Shown here: one piece after another, positions 33,069 through 41,161 of the stretch
Layout: the number at the start of each line of letters is the position of its first letter
Numbering within the stretch: position 1 is the first letter of the stretch
Assembly: GCF_043555985.1 (NCBI RefSeq)
Contig: NZ_JBIGIC010000004.1
Location: forward strand, 1-64,000
From: Pelomonas candidula
GTDB lineage: Bacteria; Pseudomonadota; Gammaproteobacteria; Burkholderiales; Burkholderiaceae_C
Reading direction: 5' to 3'
Length of the DNA stretch: 64,000 bases
Notes under the pieces: generated by a model
What the model was told of the DNA's origin: nothing
The model's input: only the letters and a program-made list of their open reading frames with translations
Database searches by the model: none
Translations under genes and position numbers: made by a program

Positions 33069-34160
33069 ATGCTTTATCTTCTCGTGTCGTTCTTTGTGGC
33101 CGCGCTAGTGACGTTGATGGTCATCCATTCGTCTCGCAGCCATGGGCATCTGTCCGCTGATGCCGACCTTTCCGGCCCGCAGAAGTTTCATGCAACCCCG
33201 GTCCCGCGAATCGGTGGAGCGGGAATGTTCACCGGGCTGTTGAGCTGTATCGCCGTCGCCGCCCTGGCCAGGCACCCAGACTGGAAATTCGGGGCGATGC
33301 TGATGATCTGCGGTCTGCCCGCGTTTGTCGCGGGCCTGATCGAAGACCTGACGAAGCGCGTGTCACCCGCCAAAAGGCTGCTCGCTACGGCGGTCTCCGC
33401 TGCGCTTGGCATCTGGCTGCTTGGCGCCACGATCACCAAAACCGACGTACCCGGCCTCGACTGGCTGGTTTCGACCGCTCTGGGGGCCTGGATCGCCACC
33501 ATCTTCACCGTCGCGGGCGTCGCCAATTCCGTCAACATCATCGATGGCTTCAACGGCTTGTCGTCCATGTGCGTCAGCCTGATGTTGTTGGTGTTCGCTT
33601 ACGTGGCCTACCAGGTCGGCGATTTCCCACTGGCCTTGTGGGCGCTTGCTGGCGTTGGCGCAGCGTTGGGCTTCTTCGTCTGGAATTTCCCCTCGGGCCT
33701 GATCTTCCTGGGCGACGGAGGGGCGTACTTCCTGGGTTTCTACCTCGCCGAGATCGGCATCCTGCTGATCGCGCGCAACCCCGAGGTTTCGCCGCTGTTC
33801 CCCCTGATGGTCTGCGTCTACCCGGTGTTCGAGACGGTGTTCTCCATGTACCGCCGCAAGGTCATCCGCGCCGTGCCGACGGGCTTGCCGGACGGTATCC
33901 ACCTGCACTCGCTGATCTACCGCCGCCTGATGCGCTGGGCCATTGGTGCCCGCGACGCACGTGCCATGACGCGACGCAACTCCATGACCGCGCCCTACCT
34001 GTGGATGCTCTGCGTGACGTCGCTGGTGCCGGCGCTGGCGTTCTGGGACTCCACGCCTTTGATCGCCGCCTGCATGGTGCTGTTCGGTGCGATCTACGTC
34101 GCCCTCTACCGCCGCATCGTTCGCTTCAAGACGCCCAAGTGGTTGGTCGTGACGCGCTGA
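33069..34160 (+). CDS. WecA/MraY-family phosphoglycosyltransferase
   Basis: The 363-residue polytopic protein transfers a HexNAc-1-phosphate to undecaprenyl phosphate. Family landmarks are visible: GLIEDLTKRVSPAKRLL near residue 96 (the DDxxK-type region, here ED), NSVNIIDGFNGLSS near residue 157, GLIFLGDGGAYFLGF near residue 213 and DGIHLHSLIYRR near residue 276 (the HIHH-type loop). About ten helices are present. ATG 33069 begins at the first helix. It is divergent from the wza operon and probably initiates that glycan, with the WecG-like GT at 10258 as the second transferase. The window's other initiator is the PglC-like enzyme at 7769. Confidence 0.9.
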   Translation: MLYLLVSFFVAALVTLMVIHSSRSHGHLSADADLSGPQKFHATPVPRIGGAGMFTGLLSCIAVAALARHPDWKFGAMLMICGLPAFVAGLIEDLTKRVSPAKRLLATAVSAALGIWLLGATITKTDVPGLDWLVSTALGAWIATIFTVAGVANSVNIIDGFNGLSSMCVSLMLLVFAYVAYQVGDFPLALWALAGVGAALGFFVWNFPSGLIFLGDGGAYFLGFYLAEIGILLIARNPEVSPLFPLMVCVYPVFETVFSMYRRKVIRAVPTGLPDGIHLHSLIYRRLMRWAIGARDARAMTRRNSMTAPYLWMLCVTSLVPALAFWDSTPLIAACMVLFGAIYVALYRRIVRFKTPKWLVVTR

Positions 34161-34198
34161 AACGCTCCAAATCGGCCGGCCAGCGATAATCGCTGGAT

Positions 34199-35695
34199 AT
34201 GAGCGAAAACGCGTCCCTTCCCGTCGTGCCTGCCACTGCGGACGCCGAACCGGCCCCGCCGGCCCGGTTCGACACCCTTCCCCTCGATCCCAAGCTCCTG
34301 CGTGCGGTGGCCGATTCCGGCTACCTCACGATGACGCCCATCCAGGCCAAGGCGATCCCCATCGTCCTGGAAGGACGCGACGTCATGGGCGCAGCCCAGA
34401 CCGGCACCGGCAAGACCGCCGCGTTCTCGATCCCCCTGCTGCAGCGCATGCTCAAGCACGAGAACCCCAGCGTGTCGCCGGCCCGCCACCCCGTGCGAGC
34501 GCTCGTGCTGGCGCCAACGCGCGAACTGGCCGACCAGGTCGCCGACAACGTCAAGAAGTACGCCAAGCACACGCAGCTGCGCTCGGTCGTCGTCTTCGGC
34601 GGCGTCGACATGAAGCCGCAGACGGCCGCGCTCAAGGCCGGCGTCGAGGTGCTGATCGCCACACCGGGCCGCCTGCTGGACCACATCGAGGCCAAGAACT
34701 GCGTGTTGAACCAGGTCGAGTACGTCGTGCTCGACGAGGCCGACCGCATGCTGGACATCGGCTTCCTGCCCGACCTGCAGCGCATCCTCAGCTTCCTGCC
34801 CAAGACGCGCCAGACCCTGCTGTTCTCGGCGACGTTCTCGCCCGAGATCAAGCGCCTGGCCCAGAGCTATCTGCAGGATCCCATCCTCGTCGAGACGGCG
34901 CGCCCCAACCAGACCGCGTCGACGGTCGAGCAGCGCTTCATCGCCGCCACCGACGACGACAAGCGGGCCATCATCAAGCAGATCCTCAAGGAACGCTCGA
35001 TCAGCCAGGCCATCGTGTTCGGCAACTCCAAGCTGGGCGTGGCCCGCCTGGCGCGCTCGTTCGAGCGCGACGGCCTGCGCACGGCGGCCCTGCACGGCGA
35101 CAAGTCCCAGGACGAGCGCCTGAAGTCGCTGGACGCCTTCAAGCGCGGCGAGGTGGACCTGCTGGTCGCGACCGACGTGGCCGCTCGCGGCCTGGACATC
35201 TCCAACCTGCCGGCCGTTTTCAACTTCGACGTGCCCTTCAATGCCGAGGACTACGTACACCGCATCGGCCGGACCGGCCGTGCGGGCGCATCGGGCCTGG
35301 CGGTCACGCTGGTCACCAAGTCTGATGCCCGCCTGGTTGCCGACATCGAGAAGCTGATCAAGCGCAAGATCGATCTCGACGCCTTCGAGCTCGAGAACAC
35401 CGAGCGCCCGCGCTTCGAGCGTCGTCCCCGTGACGAATCGTTCGAGCGCTCGGAGCGTTACGAGCGTCCGGATCGTCCGGTTCGCACCACCAGCCCGGCG
35501 CTGCGCACGCCGGCGCCCTCGGCGGACCCGTTCTTCAACAAGCCCTACGAGGCCAGCGCGCGCGACGAGCCGCCTGCCTGGGAAAAGGCCAAGGCTGCAG
35601 CACCCATCAAGGGGCTGTCGAGCTACATCAAGCCCAAGCGCCAGGTGGCAGCGCTGTTCGGTGCCAAGAAGCCGACGGCACCCGCCGAAGGCTAA
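34199..35695 (+). CDS. rhlE: DEAD-box ATP-dependent RNA helicase RhlE
   Basis: The 498-residue helicase shows, in order, the Q motif (LTMTPIQAKAIP), motif I AQTGTGKT, Ia PTRELADQ, II DEAD near residue 178, III SAT, and HRIGRTGRAG (motif VI) near residue 360. The C-terminal 120 residues are a charged low-complexity tail rich in Arg, Glu and Pro that probably binds RNA. It remodels rRNA or mRNA in the cytoplasm and often helps at low temperature. It begins 38 nt after the WecA-like gene and converges with the methyltransferase gene, overlapping its end by four bases. Confidence 0.94.
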   Translation: MSENASLPVVPATADAEPAPPARFDTLPLDPKLLRAVADSGYLTMTPIQAKAIPIVLEGRDVMGAAQTGTGKTAAFSIPLLQRMLKHENPSVSPARHPVRALVLAPTRELADQVADNVKKYAKHTQLRSVVVFGGVDMKPQTAALKAGVEVLIATPGRLLDHIEAKNCVLNQVEYVVLDEADRMLDIGFLPDLQRILSFLPKTRQTLLFSATFSPEIKRLAQSYLQDPILVETARPNQTASTVEQRFIAATDDDKRAIIKQILKERSISQAIVFGNSKLGVARLARSFERDGLRTAALHGDKSQDERLKSLDAFKRGEVDLLVATDVAARGLDISNLPAVFNFDVPFNAEDYVHRIGRTGRAGASGLAVTLVTKSDARLVADIEKLIKRKIDLDAFELENTERPRFERRPRDESFERSERYERPDRPVRTTSPALRTPAPSADPFFNKPYEASARDEPPAWEKAKAAAPIKGLSSYIKPKRQVAALFGAKKPTAPAEG

Positions 35696-36465
35696 GCCAG
35701 CAGCGAAAAGACCGCCGGTATGCGGTCGGGCAGGGCGGTGCCGCCGCCTCGCTTCCAGTCCGCCACCGTGGCGGTGCGCGTCCAGCCGCCCGGCAGTGTC
35801 AGCCCGACGCTGATCGACAGCCGTGTGGTCGGCTTCAGCGCGGCCAGCAGCGCCTGGCGCAGCGCCTCGTTGCGGTAGGGCGTCTCGATCAGCAGCTGCG
35901 TCTGCTGCGCCTTTGCCGACAGCGCCTCCAGCTCGCGGATGCGGGCCGTGCGGCCACCGCCGTCCACCGGCAGGTAGCCCACAAAAGCAAAGCTCTGACC
36001 GTTCAATCCGCTCGCGGCCAGTGCCAGCAGCAGCGAGCTGGGGCCGGACAGCGGCACGACCTCGATGCCCGCCTCATGCGCCAGCGCCACCAGCCGTGCG
36101 CCCGGGTCCGCCACGGCAGGTAGGCCGGCTTCCGAGATCAGGCCCAGGTCCTGGCCCTCCAGTGCCGGCTTCAGCAGCGCGCGCCAGACCGCCGAGTCGT
36201 CGCCAGACGGCTTGCCGCCCTTAGGCGGTCGCGGCAGCTCGGCGATCTGAACGGCCTGCAGCGGCTGGGCCAGCGGCGCGACCGCGTCGACGCGCTTGAG
36301 CAGCGCCCGTGTCGTCTTCGCGTTCTCGGCAGCCCAGTGCGCCAGCCGTGCGGCCGTCTCGATGACGCGCTGAGGCAGCACCTCGCGCAGGTCCAGCGAA
36401 TCGTCGACGCCGAAGTCCAGCGTGTTGGGCATCAGGATCAAGCGCCCTTTCGTGGTCGTGCTCAT
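35692..36465 (-). CDS. RsmI-like SAM-dependent methyltransferase (tetrapyrrole methylase fold)
   Basis: The 257-residue protein has the tetrapyrrole-methylase fold with the RsmI-type core GLISEAGLPAVADPGARLV near residue 108 and VVPLSGPSSLLLALAASG near residue 133, both SAM-binding segments. RsmI 2'-O-methylates C1402 of 16S rRNA. This protein is shorter than classical RsmI and its N-terminus differs (GRLILMPNTLDFG), so it may be a paralogue with another substrate. It overlaps the maf gene by four bases and is convergent with rhlE. Family membership is firm, the methylated target is not. Confidence 0.85.
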   Translation of the reverse strand: MSTTTKGRLILMPNTLDFGVDDSLDLREVLPQRVIETAARLAHWAAENAKTTRALLKRVDAVAPLAQPLQAVQIAELPRPPKGGKPSGDDSAVWRALLKPALEGQDLGLISEAGLPAVADPGARLVALAHEAGIEVVPLSGPSSLLLALAASGLNGQSFAFVGYLPVDGGGRTARIRELEALSAKAQQTQLLIETPYRNEALRQALLAALKPTTRLSISVGLTLPGGWTRTATVADWKRGGGTALPDRIPAVFSLLA

Positions 36466-37037
36466 GCCAGTGGCTCCAGCCCGGCACGGCGCAACAGCGC
36501 GCAGGTGCGGATCAAGGGCAGTCCGATCAGCGCGGTCGGATCGTCCGACTCCACCGCATCCAGCAGCGCAATCCCCAGGCTCTCGACCTTGGCGCTGCCG
36601 GCGCAGTCATAAGGCTCATCGGCGCGCAGATAGGCCTCGATGGCGGCATCGCTCAGTTCGCGAACGCGCACGCGCACCTCGGCGCGCTCGATGGCGGCCA
36701 GCCCCGGCGCGACAACCGCCACCGCCGTCTGAAAAATCACCTCGCGTCCGCTCATGCGCCGCAGCTGGGCGGCGGCGGCCTCGTGCGTGCCGGGCTTGCC
36801 GATGGCTTCGCCGGCCAGGTCGGCTACCTGATCGGAGCCAATCACGACAGCGCCGGGGAAGCGCGCTGCCACCGCACGCGCCTTGGCCAGCGCCAGCCGC
36901 TCGGCCAGCGCCGCGGGCGCCTCGCCGGGCAGGGCAGCTTCGTCGACCGCAGGCGCGACAGCCTCAAAAGGCAGGCGAAGCCGGGCGAGCAATTCCTGGC
37001 GGTAGCGGGACGTGGAGGCAAGGATCAACTGCGGCAT
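36462..37037 (-). CDS. Maf/YceF-family nucleoside triphosphate pyrophosphatase
   Basis: The 191-residue protein begins LILASTSRYRQELLARL, the Maf signature, with the catalytic Asp in VIGSDQVADL near residue 69 and KARAVA and IGKPG blocks nearby. Members hydrolyse modified or non-canonical NTPs; the YceF subtype prefers 7-methyl-GTP, and DQV with the KPG run fits that subtype. It is divergent from the YceD-family gene (32-bp gap) and forms a two-gene minus unit with the RsmI-like methyltransferase. Clustering of maf with rpmF and plsX is usual in betaproteobacteria. Confidence 0.9.
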   Translation of the reverse strand: MPQLILASTSRYRQELLARLRLPFEAVAPAVDEAALPGEAPAALAERLALAKARAVAARFPGAVVIGSDQVADLAGEAIGKPGTHEAAAAQLRRMSGREVIFQTAVAVVAPGLAAIERAEVRVRVRELSDAAIEAYLRADEPYDCAGSAKVESLGIALLDAVESDDPTALIGLPLIRTCALLRRAGLEPLA

Positions 37038-37069
37038 CTGACCATTCTCACCCGCCTAAAATTCATGCC

Positions 37070-37630
37070 ATGAAACCGCGCGCCTTTGCTCCCGAGAAGC
37101 TCGACCTCGCTGCCTTCATCCATGACGGCGCCAGCCTGGAGGGCGAGTGGCCGGCCGCGTCACTGGAGCGCCTGGCCGATTCGGCCGCGCCCGAGGCGCC
37201 TGCCAAGGATTGGCCCGCGGTGCGCTGGAGCCTGCTTGGCGAGACCCGCCAGCCCAAGGGCGGCAAGGCTCAGGCTTGGCTGCGAGTGACGGCCGATGCG
37301 CAGGTGTCGCTGACCTGTCAGCGCTGCCTGAAGCCTGTCGAGGAGCAGCTTGACGTGGAGCGCTGGATCCGATTCGTCGACACCGAGGCCGAGGCCGCCG
37401 CACTGGATGCCGACAGCGATGACGACGTGCTGGCCCTGCCGCGCCATCTGGATGCCCGCGAGCTCATCGAGGACGAGTTGCTGCTGGCGCTGCCCTTGGT
37501 GCCCCGGCACGAAGTCTGCCCCGAGCCACTACCGCAGGCGGTTGGGGACGAGCCGGCCGCGGACGAGGAGGCCGAGCGTCCCAACCCCTTCGCCGCGCTG
37601 GCGGCACTCAAGCGCGGCGGCAGCGCCTGA
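37070..37630 (+). CDS. YceD/DUF177-family protein (large-ribosomal-RNA accumulation)
   Basis: The 186-residue cytoplasmic protein contains the conserved pair in TCQRCLKPVEEQL near residue 82 and the acidic ELIEDELLLALPLVP block near residue 128, as in DUF177/YceD proteins. These are linked to 23S rRNA accumulation, and their genes nearly always precede rpmF, as here. The ATG at 37070 begins MKPRAFAPEKLDL; a long upstream open frame is antisense to maf and is ignored. The rpmF promoter lies in the next 160 bp. The biochemical role of the family is not settled. Confidence 0.88.
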   Translation: MKPRAFAPEKLDLAAFIHDGASLEGEWPAASLERLADSAAPEAPAKDWPAVRWSLLGETRQPKGGKAQAWLRVTADAQVSLTCQRCLKPVEEQLDVERWIRFVDTEAEAAALDADSDDDVLALPRHLDARELIEDELLLALPLVPRHEVCPEPLPQAVGDEPAADEEAERPNPFAALAALKRGGSA

Positions 37631-37675
37631 CGCGATGCGCCACGCAGCCCTGTCGGACGCCGTTGTGAGGCGCGC

Positions 37676-37704
37676 TTGGCGGGCGGCGTATTCGCTGCTA
37701 CACT
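37676..37704 (+). promoter_or_regulatory. Sigma70-type promoter for rpmF
   Basis: A -35 TTGGCG (37676-37681) and a -10 TACACT (37699-37704) are separated by exactly 17 bp, upstream of rpmF. Transcription would start near 37711 and give a leader of about 80 nt. Confidence 0.5.
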
Positions 37705-37715
37705 CATGGGCTTTT

Positions 37716-37776
37716 CTGCGGCCTGGGGTTCGAGCTTTGATCTCACTCCACGGGGTCGCAACCCCAAACCCCGCAG
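37716..37776 (+). promoter_or_regulatory. Structured rpmF leader with competing hairpins
   Basis: The untranslated leader has an outer pairing CTGCGG (37716-37721) with CCGCAG (37771-37776) and an inner GGGGT-CGCA-ACCCC hairpin (37752-37765). A competing pairing is possible between GGGGTT (37725-37730) and AACCCC (37767-37772). Mutually exclusive stems like these suggest a regulatory leader, perhaps sensing free ribosomal protein. This is inference. Confidence 0.35.
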
Positions 37777-37791
37777 ATTTCGGAGAATTTC

Positions 37792-37977
37792 ATGGCCGTT
37801 CAGCAAAACAAGAAGTCGCCTTCCAAGCGCGGCATGCACCGTTCCCACAACGCCCTGGTCACCCCGGGCACGGCCGTCGAGCCGACGACGGGCGAAGTGC
37901 ACCTGCGTCACCACATCAGCCCCACCGGTTTCTACCGTGGTCGCAAGGTGCTGAAGAGCAAGGCCGACGCGGCCTGA
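37792..37977 (+). CDS. rpmF: Ribosomal protein bL32
   Basis: The 61-residue basic protein begins MAVQQNKKSPSKRGMHRSH and matches bL32 throughout, including GFYRGRKVL near its end. It belongs to the large ribosomal subunit. It is the Cys-free form, with no zinc-binding Cys pair. It lies between the YceD-family gene and plsX as in most proteobacteria. A strong intrinsic-terminator-like hairpin follows at 38050-38090 and may reduce read-through to the lipid genes. Confidence 0.97.
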   Translation: MAVQQNKKSPSKRGMHRSHNALVTPGTAVEPTTGEVHLRHHISPTGFYRGRKVLKSKADAA

Positions 37978-38049
37978 GCTTGATCGGGCCTTTGACAGGC
38001 CTGACGCTCCTGCGCCGCTTCATGGCGGTGCACACTGATGAATCTGCCG

Positions 38050-38090
38050 ACCCGGCCTGCGCCCCGCGCAGTGCCGGGTTTGGTCTTTTC
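38050..38090 (+). terminator. Intrinsic terminator/attenuator between rpmF and plsX
   Basis: A 12-bp GC-rich hairpin (ACCCGGC-CTGCG, 5-nt loop, CGCAG-t-GCCGGGT; one bulged T) is followed by TTTGGTCTTTTC. It ends only about 18 nt before the plsX ATG, leaving no room for a separate promoter. It would act as a partial terminator uncoupling bL32 from phospholipid genes. Confidence 0.65.
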
Positions 38091-38108
38091 TGACCCGCTT
38101 TTGCTCCG

Positions 38109-39206
38109 ATGACCACCCACGCGCCCCTGCCTGATCCCGTCCGCCTTGCCGTCGACTGCATGGGCGGCGACCATGGCCCCTCGGTCACGCTGCCGGCCTG
38201 CCGCGCCTTCCTCGACAAGCACCCCGGCGCCGAACTCATCCTCGTCGGCAGGCCTGAGGAGCTGACGGCCGCGGCGGCCTGGCCGCGCTGCCGCGTCGTC
38301 GCGGCCAGCGAGGTCGTCACGATGGACGACCCCGTCGAGATCGCGCTGCGCCGCAAGCGCGACTCGTCGATGCGCGTCGCCATCCAGCAGCTCAAGGCCG
38401 ACCGCGACGGCAATCCAGCGCTGGCGCACGCCTGCGTGTCCGCCGGCAACACCGGCGCGCTGATGGCCGTGGCCCGCTACCTGCTGAAGACGCTGGACGG
38501 CATCGACCGCCCGGCCATCGCGACCGTCATGCCCAACCAGCGCGGCCGCTTCACGACCGTGCTGGACCTGGGTGCCAACGTCGACTGCACGGCTGAGCAC
38601 CTGCTGCAGTTCGCCGTCATGGGCAGCGCCCTCGTGTCGGCGGTGGAGGGCATCGAGGAGCCCAGCGTCGGCCTGCTCAACATCGGCGAAGAAGTCATCA
38701 AGGGCAACGAGACCATCAAGCAGGCGGGCGAACTGCTGCGCGCCGCAGGGGGCGCCGGCCAGCTGAACTTCTTCGGCAACGTCGAGGGCAACGACATCTT
38801 CAAGGGCACGACGGACATCGTCGTCTGCGACGGTTTCGTCGGCAACGTGCTGCTCAAGACCTCCGAGGGGCTGGCCACCATGATGGGCGCCTTCATCAAG
38901 GAGGAGTTCAGCCGCAGCCTGCTGACCAAGGCTGCCGCGGCCATCGCGATGCCGGTGCTGAACGCGTTCAAGCGTCGCGTCGACCACCGCCGCTTCAACG
39001 GCGCGGCACTGCTGGGCCTGCGCGGCCTGGTGTTCAAGAGCCATGGCTCGGCCGATGCCTTCGCGTTCGAGCAGGCGCTGGCCCGCGCTTATGATGCCGC
39101 CCGCAACCGGCTGCTTGACCGGGTACACGATCGCATCGTCACGACGCTGCAGGCCAGCGCCACCGATGCCGGAGACAAGGCGGCGCCCGCCGCCCAGGCT
39201 GCATGA
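38109..39206 (+). CDS. plsX: Phosphate acyltransferase PlsX
   Basis: The 365-residue protein begins with RLAVDCMGGDHGPSVTLPA, the PlsX signature, and carries VSAGNTGALMAVA near residue 100 and the LLNIGEEVIKGNE block near residue 193. It converts acyl-ACP and phosphate to acyl-phosphate, the donor for PlsY in phospholipid synthesis, peripherally on the inner membrane. It overlaps fabH by four bases, so fatty-acid and phospholipid genes are translationally coupled. Expression probably depends on read-through of the terminator at 38050. Confidence 0.96.
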   Translation: MTTHAPLPDPVRLAVDCMGGDHGPSVTLPACRAFLDKHPGAELILVGRPEELTAAAAWPRCRVVAASEVVTMDDPVEIALRRKRDSSMRVAIQQLKADRDGNPALAHACVSAGNTGALMAVARYLLKTLDGIDRPAIATVMPNQRGRFTTVLDLGANVDCTAEHLLQFAVMGSALVSAVEGIEEPSVGLLNIGEEVIKGNETIKQAGELLRAAGGAGQLNFFGNVEGNDIFKGTTDIVVCDGFVGNVLLKTSEGLATMMGAFIKEEFSRSLLTKAAAAIAMPVLNAFKRRVDHRRFNGAALLGLRGLVFKSHGSADAFAFEQALARAYDAARNRLLDRVHDRIVTTLQASATDAGDKAAPAAQAA

Positions 39207-40201
39207 GCCCCACAGCACACACCGCTCCCCGCTATTCCCGCATCCTCGGCACCGGCAGTTTTCTGCCCGCCGACCGCGTGACCAACCAGGCCCTGGCCGA
39301 CCGCCTCGCGGCGACCGGCATCGAGACCTCCGACGACTGGATCGTCGAGCGCACCGGCATCCGCGCGCGCCATTTCGCGGCGCCCGACCAGGCGTCCAGC
39401 GACCTGGCCTACCCGGCCGCCCTGGCGGCGCTGGAGGCGGCCGGCATCCAGGCCGATGAACTGGACCTCATCATCGTCGCGACGTCCACGCCCGACATGG
39501 TCTTCCCGTCCACGGCCTGCCTGCTGCAGAAGAAGCTGGGCGCGTTCGGCTGTGCGGCTTTCGATGTGCAGGCCGTCTGCGCGGGCTTCGTCTACGCGCT
39601 CAGCGTGGCGGACTCGATGATCAAGAGCGGCGCAGCCTCCAAGGCGCTGGTCGTCGGCGCCGAGGTGTTCTCGCGCATCCTCGACTTCAAGGACCGCACG
39701 ACCTGCGTGCTGTTCGGCGATGGCGCCGGCGCCGTCGTGCTGGGTGCCAGCGACACGCCGGGCATCCTCGCGACCGAGCTGCACGCCGATGCACGCCACA
39801 CCGACATCCTCTGCACACCCGGCACCGTCTCGGGCGGTCAGGTGCTGGGCTCGCCGCTGCTGCGGATGGACGGCCAGGCCGTCTTCAAGCTCGCCGTTGG
39901 TGTGCTGGACAAGGTGGCCCGCTCGGTGCTCGACAAGGCCGGCCTGACCGACGCCGACATCGACTGGCTCATCCCCCACCAGGCCAACATCCGCATCATG
40001 CAGGGCACGGCCAAGAAGCTGCGCATGCCGCTGGACAAGCTCATCGTCACCGTCGACGAGCATGGCAACACCTCGGCCGCGTCCGTGCCGCTGGCGCTGG
40101 ACGTCGCGGTGCGCAGCGGTCGCGTCAAGCGCGGCGACACCGTCATGTTGGAAGGCGTTGGCGGCGGCTTCACGTGGGGCGCGGCCCTGCTCAATTACTG
40201 A
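39203..40201 (+). CDS. fabH: 3-oxoacyl-ACP synthase III
   Basis: The 332-residue thiolase-fold enzyme condenses acetyl-CoA with malonyl-ACP to start fatty-acid synthesis. The catalytic Cys lies in VQAVCAGFVYAL (about C124), His in PHQANIRIM (about H258) and Asn in EHGNTSAA (about N288). The N-terminal GTGSFLPADRVTNQ is standard for FabH. The ATG at 39203 overlaps the plsX stop. Its initiating product feeds acpP, fabF and fabG in the same operon. Confidence 0.96.
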   Translation: MSPTAHTAPRYSRILGTGSFLPADRVTNQALADRLAATGIETSDDWIVERTGIRARHFAAPDQASSDLAYPAALAALEAAGIQADELDLIIVATSTPDMVFPSTACLLQKKLGAFGCAAFDVQAVCAGFVYALSVADSMIKSGAASKALVVGAEVFSRILDFKDRTTCVLFGDGAGAVVLGASDTPGILATELHADARHTDILCTPGTVSGGQVLGSPLLRMDGQAVFKLAVGVLDKVARSVLDKAGLTDADIDWLIPHQANIRIMQGTAKKLRMPLDKLIVTVDEHGNTSAASVPLALDVAVRSGRVKRGDTVMLEGVGGGFTWGAALLNY

Positions 40202-40212
40202 TCCTGAATTCC

Positions 40213-41157
40213 ATGACTGCACCTTTCGCCGTTGTCTTCCCCGGACAAGGCTCGCAGGCCGTCGGCATGCTCGACGCCTTCGCCGACCATCCTGAAGTCC
40301 GCCGCACGCTCGAAGAAGCCTCCGCCGCGCTCGGCGAGGACATCGCCGCGCTGATCCATGCCGGCCCCAAGGACCAGCTGGACCTGACGACCAACACCCA
40401 GCCCGTCATGCTGACGGCCGGCATCGCCTGCTGGCGCGCCTTCGTCGCCGAGACCGGCGCGACGCCCGTTGCGGCGGCTGGTCACTCGCTGGGCGAGTAC
40501 ACGGCGCTGGTCGCCGCCGGCGCGCTGAGCCTGGCCGACGCGCTGCCGCTGGTGCGCTTCCGTGCGCAGGCCATGCAGGAGGCCGTGCCGGTCGGTGTCG
40601 GCGCGATGTACGCCATCCTGGGTCTGGACGGCGAAGCCGTGCGCGCCGGTTGCGCGCAGGCCGCCGCCGAGACGGGCGAGGCCATCGAGGCCGTCAACTT
40701 CAACGACCCCAAGCAGACCGTCATCGCCGGCAGCAAGGCCGGTGCCGAGAAGGCTGCCGAGATCCTGAAGGCCTCCGGCGCCAAGCGCGCGCTGCCGCTG
40801 CCGGTGTCTGCGCCGTTCCACTCCAGCCTGATGAAGCCGGCCGCCGAGCGGCTGAAGGAAAAGCTGGCCTCCGTGCAGTTCCAGGCTGCCGCCTTCCCCG
40901 TCATCAACAACATCGACGTGGCCGTCACGGACAACGCCGACGCGCTGCGCGACGCGCTGTACCGCCAGGCCTTCGGCCCGGTGCGCTGGGTCGAGGTTGT
41001 GCAGGCGCTGAAGGCCCGTGGCATCGGTCACGTCATCGAGGCCGGCCCCGGCAAGGTGCTGACCGGCATGGCCAAGCGCATCGACGCCGAGCTGCAGGCT
41101 GCCTGCGTCTTCGACCCCGCCTCGCTGGCCGAGGCCCGTGCCCTCCTCGGAGGCTGA
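40213..41157 (+). CDS. fabD: Malonyl-CoA:ACP transacylase
   Basis: The 314-residue enzyme moves malonyl from CoA to ACP. It starts MTAPFAVVFPGQGSQAVGML, where GQGSQ forms the oxyanion region, and has the nucleophilic Ser in GHSLGEY near residue 92. The partner His is expected in APFHSSLMKPA near residue 200. The ATG at 40213 is 11 nt after the fabH stop; an in-frame start at 40174 would lie inside fabH. It is part of the plsX-fabHDG operon. Confidence 0.96.
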   Translation: MTAPFAVVFPGQGSQAVGMLDAFADHPEVRRTLEEASAALGEDIAALIHAGPKDQLDLTTNTQPVMLTAGIACWRAFVAETGATPVAAAGHSLGEYTALVAAGALSLADALPLVRFRAQAMQEAVPVGVGAMYAILGLDGEAVRAGCAQAAAETGEAIEAVNFNDPKQTVIAGSKAGAEKAAEILKASGAKRALPLPVSAPFHSSLMKPAAERLKEKLASVQFQAAAFPVINNIDVAVTDNADALRDALYRQAFGPVRWVEVVQALKARGIGHVIEAGPGKVLTGMAKRIDAELQAACVFDPASLAEARALLGG

Positions 41158-41161
41158 ATCC

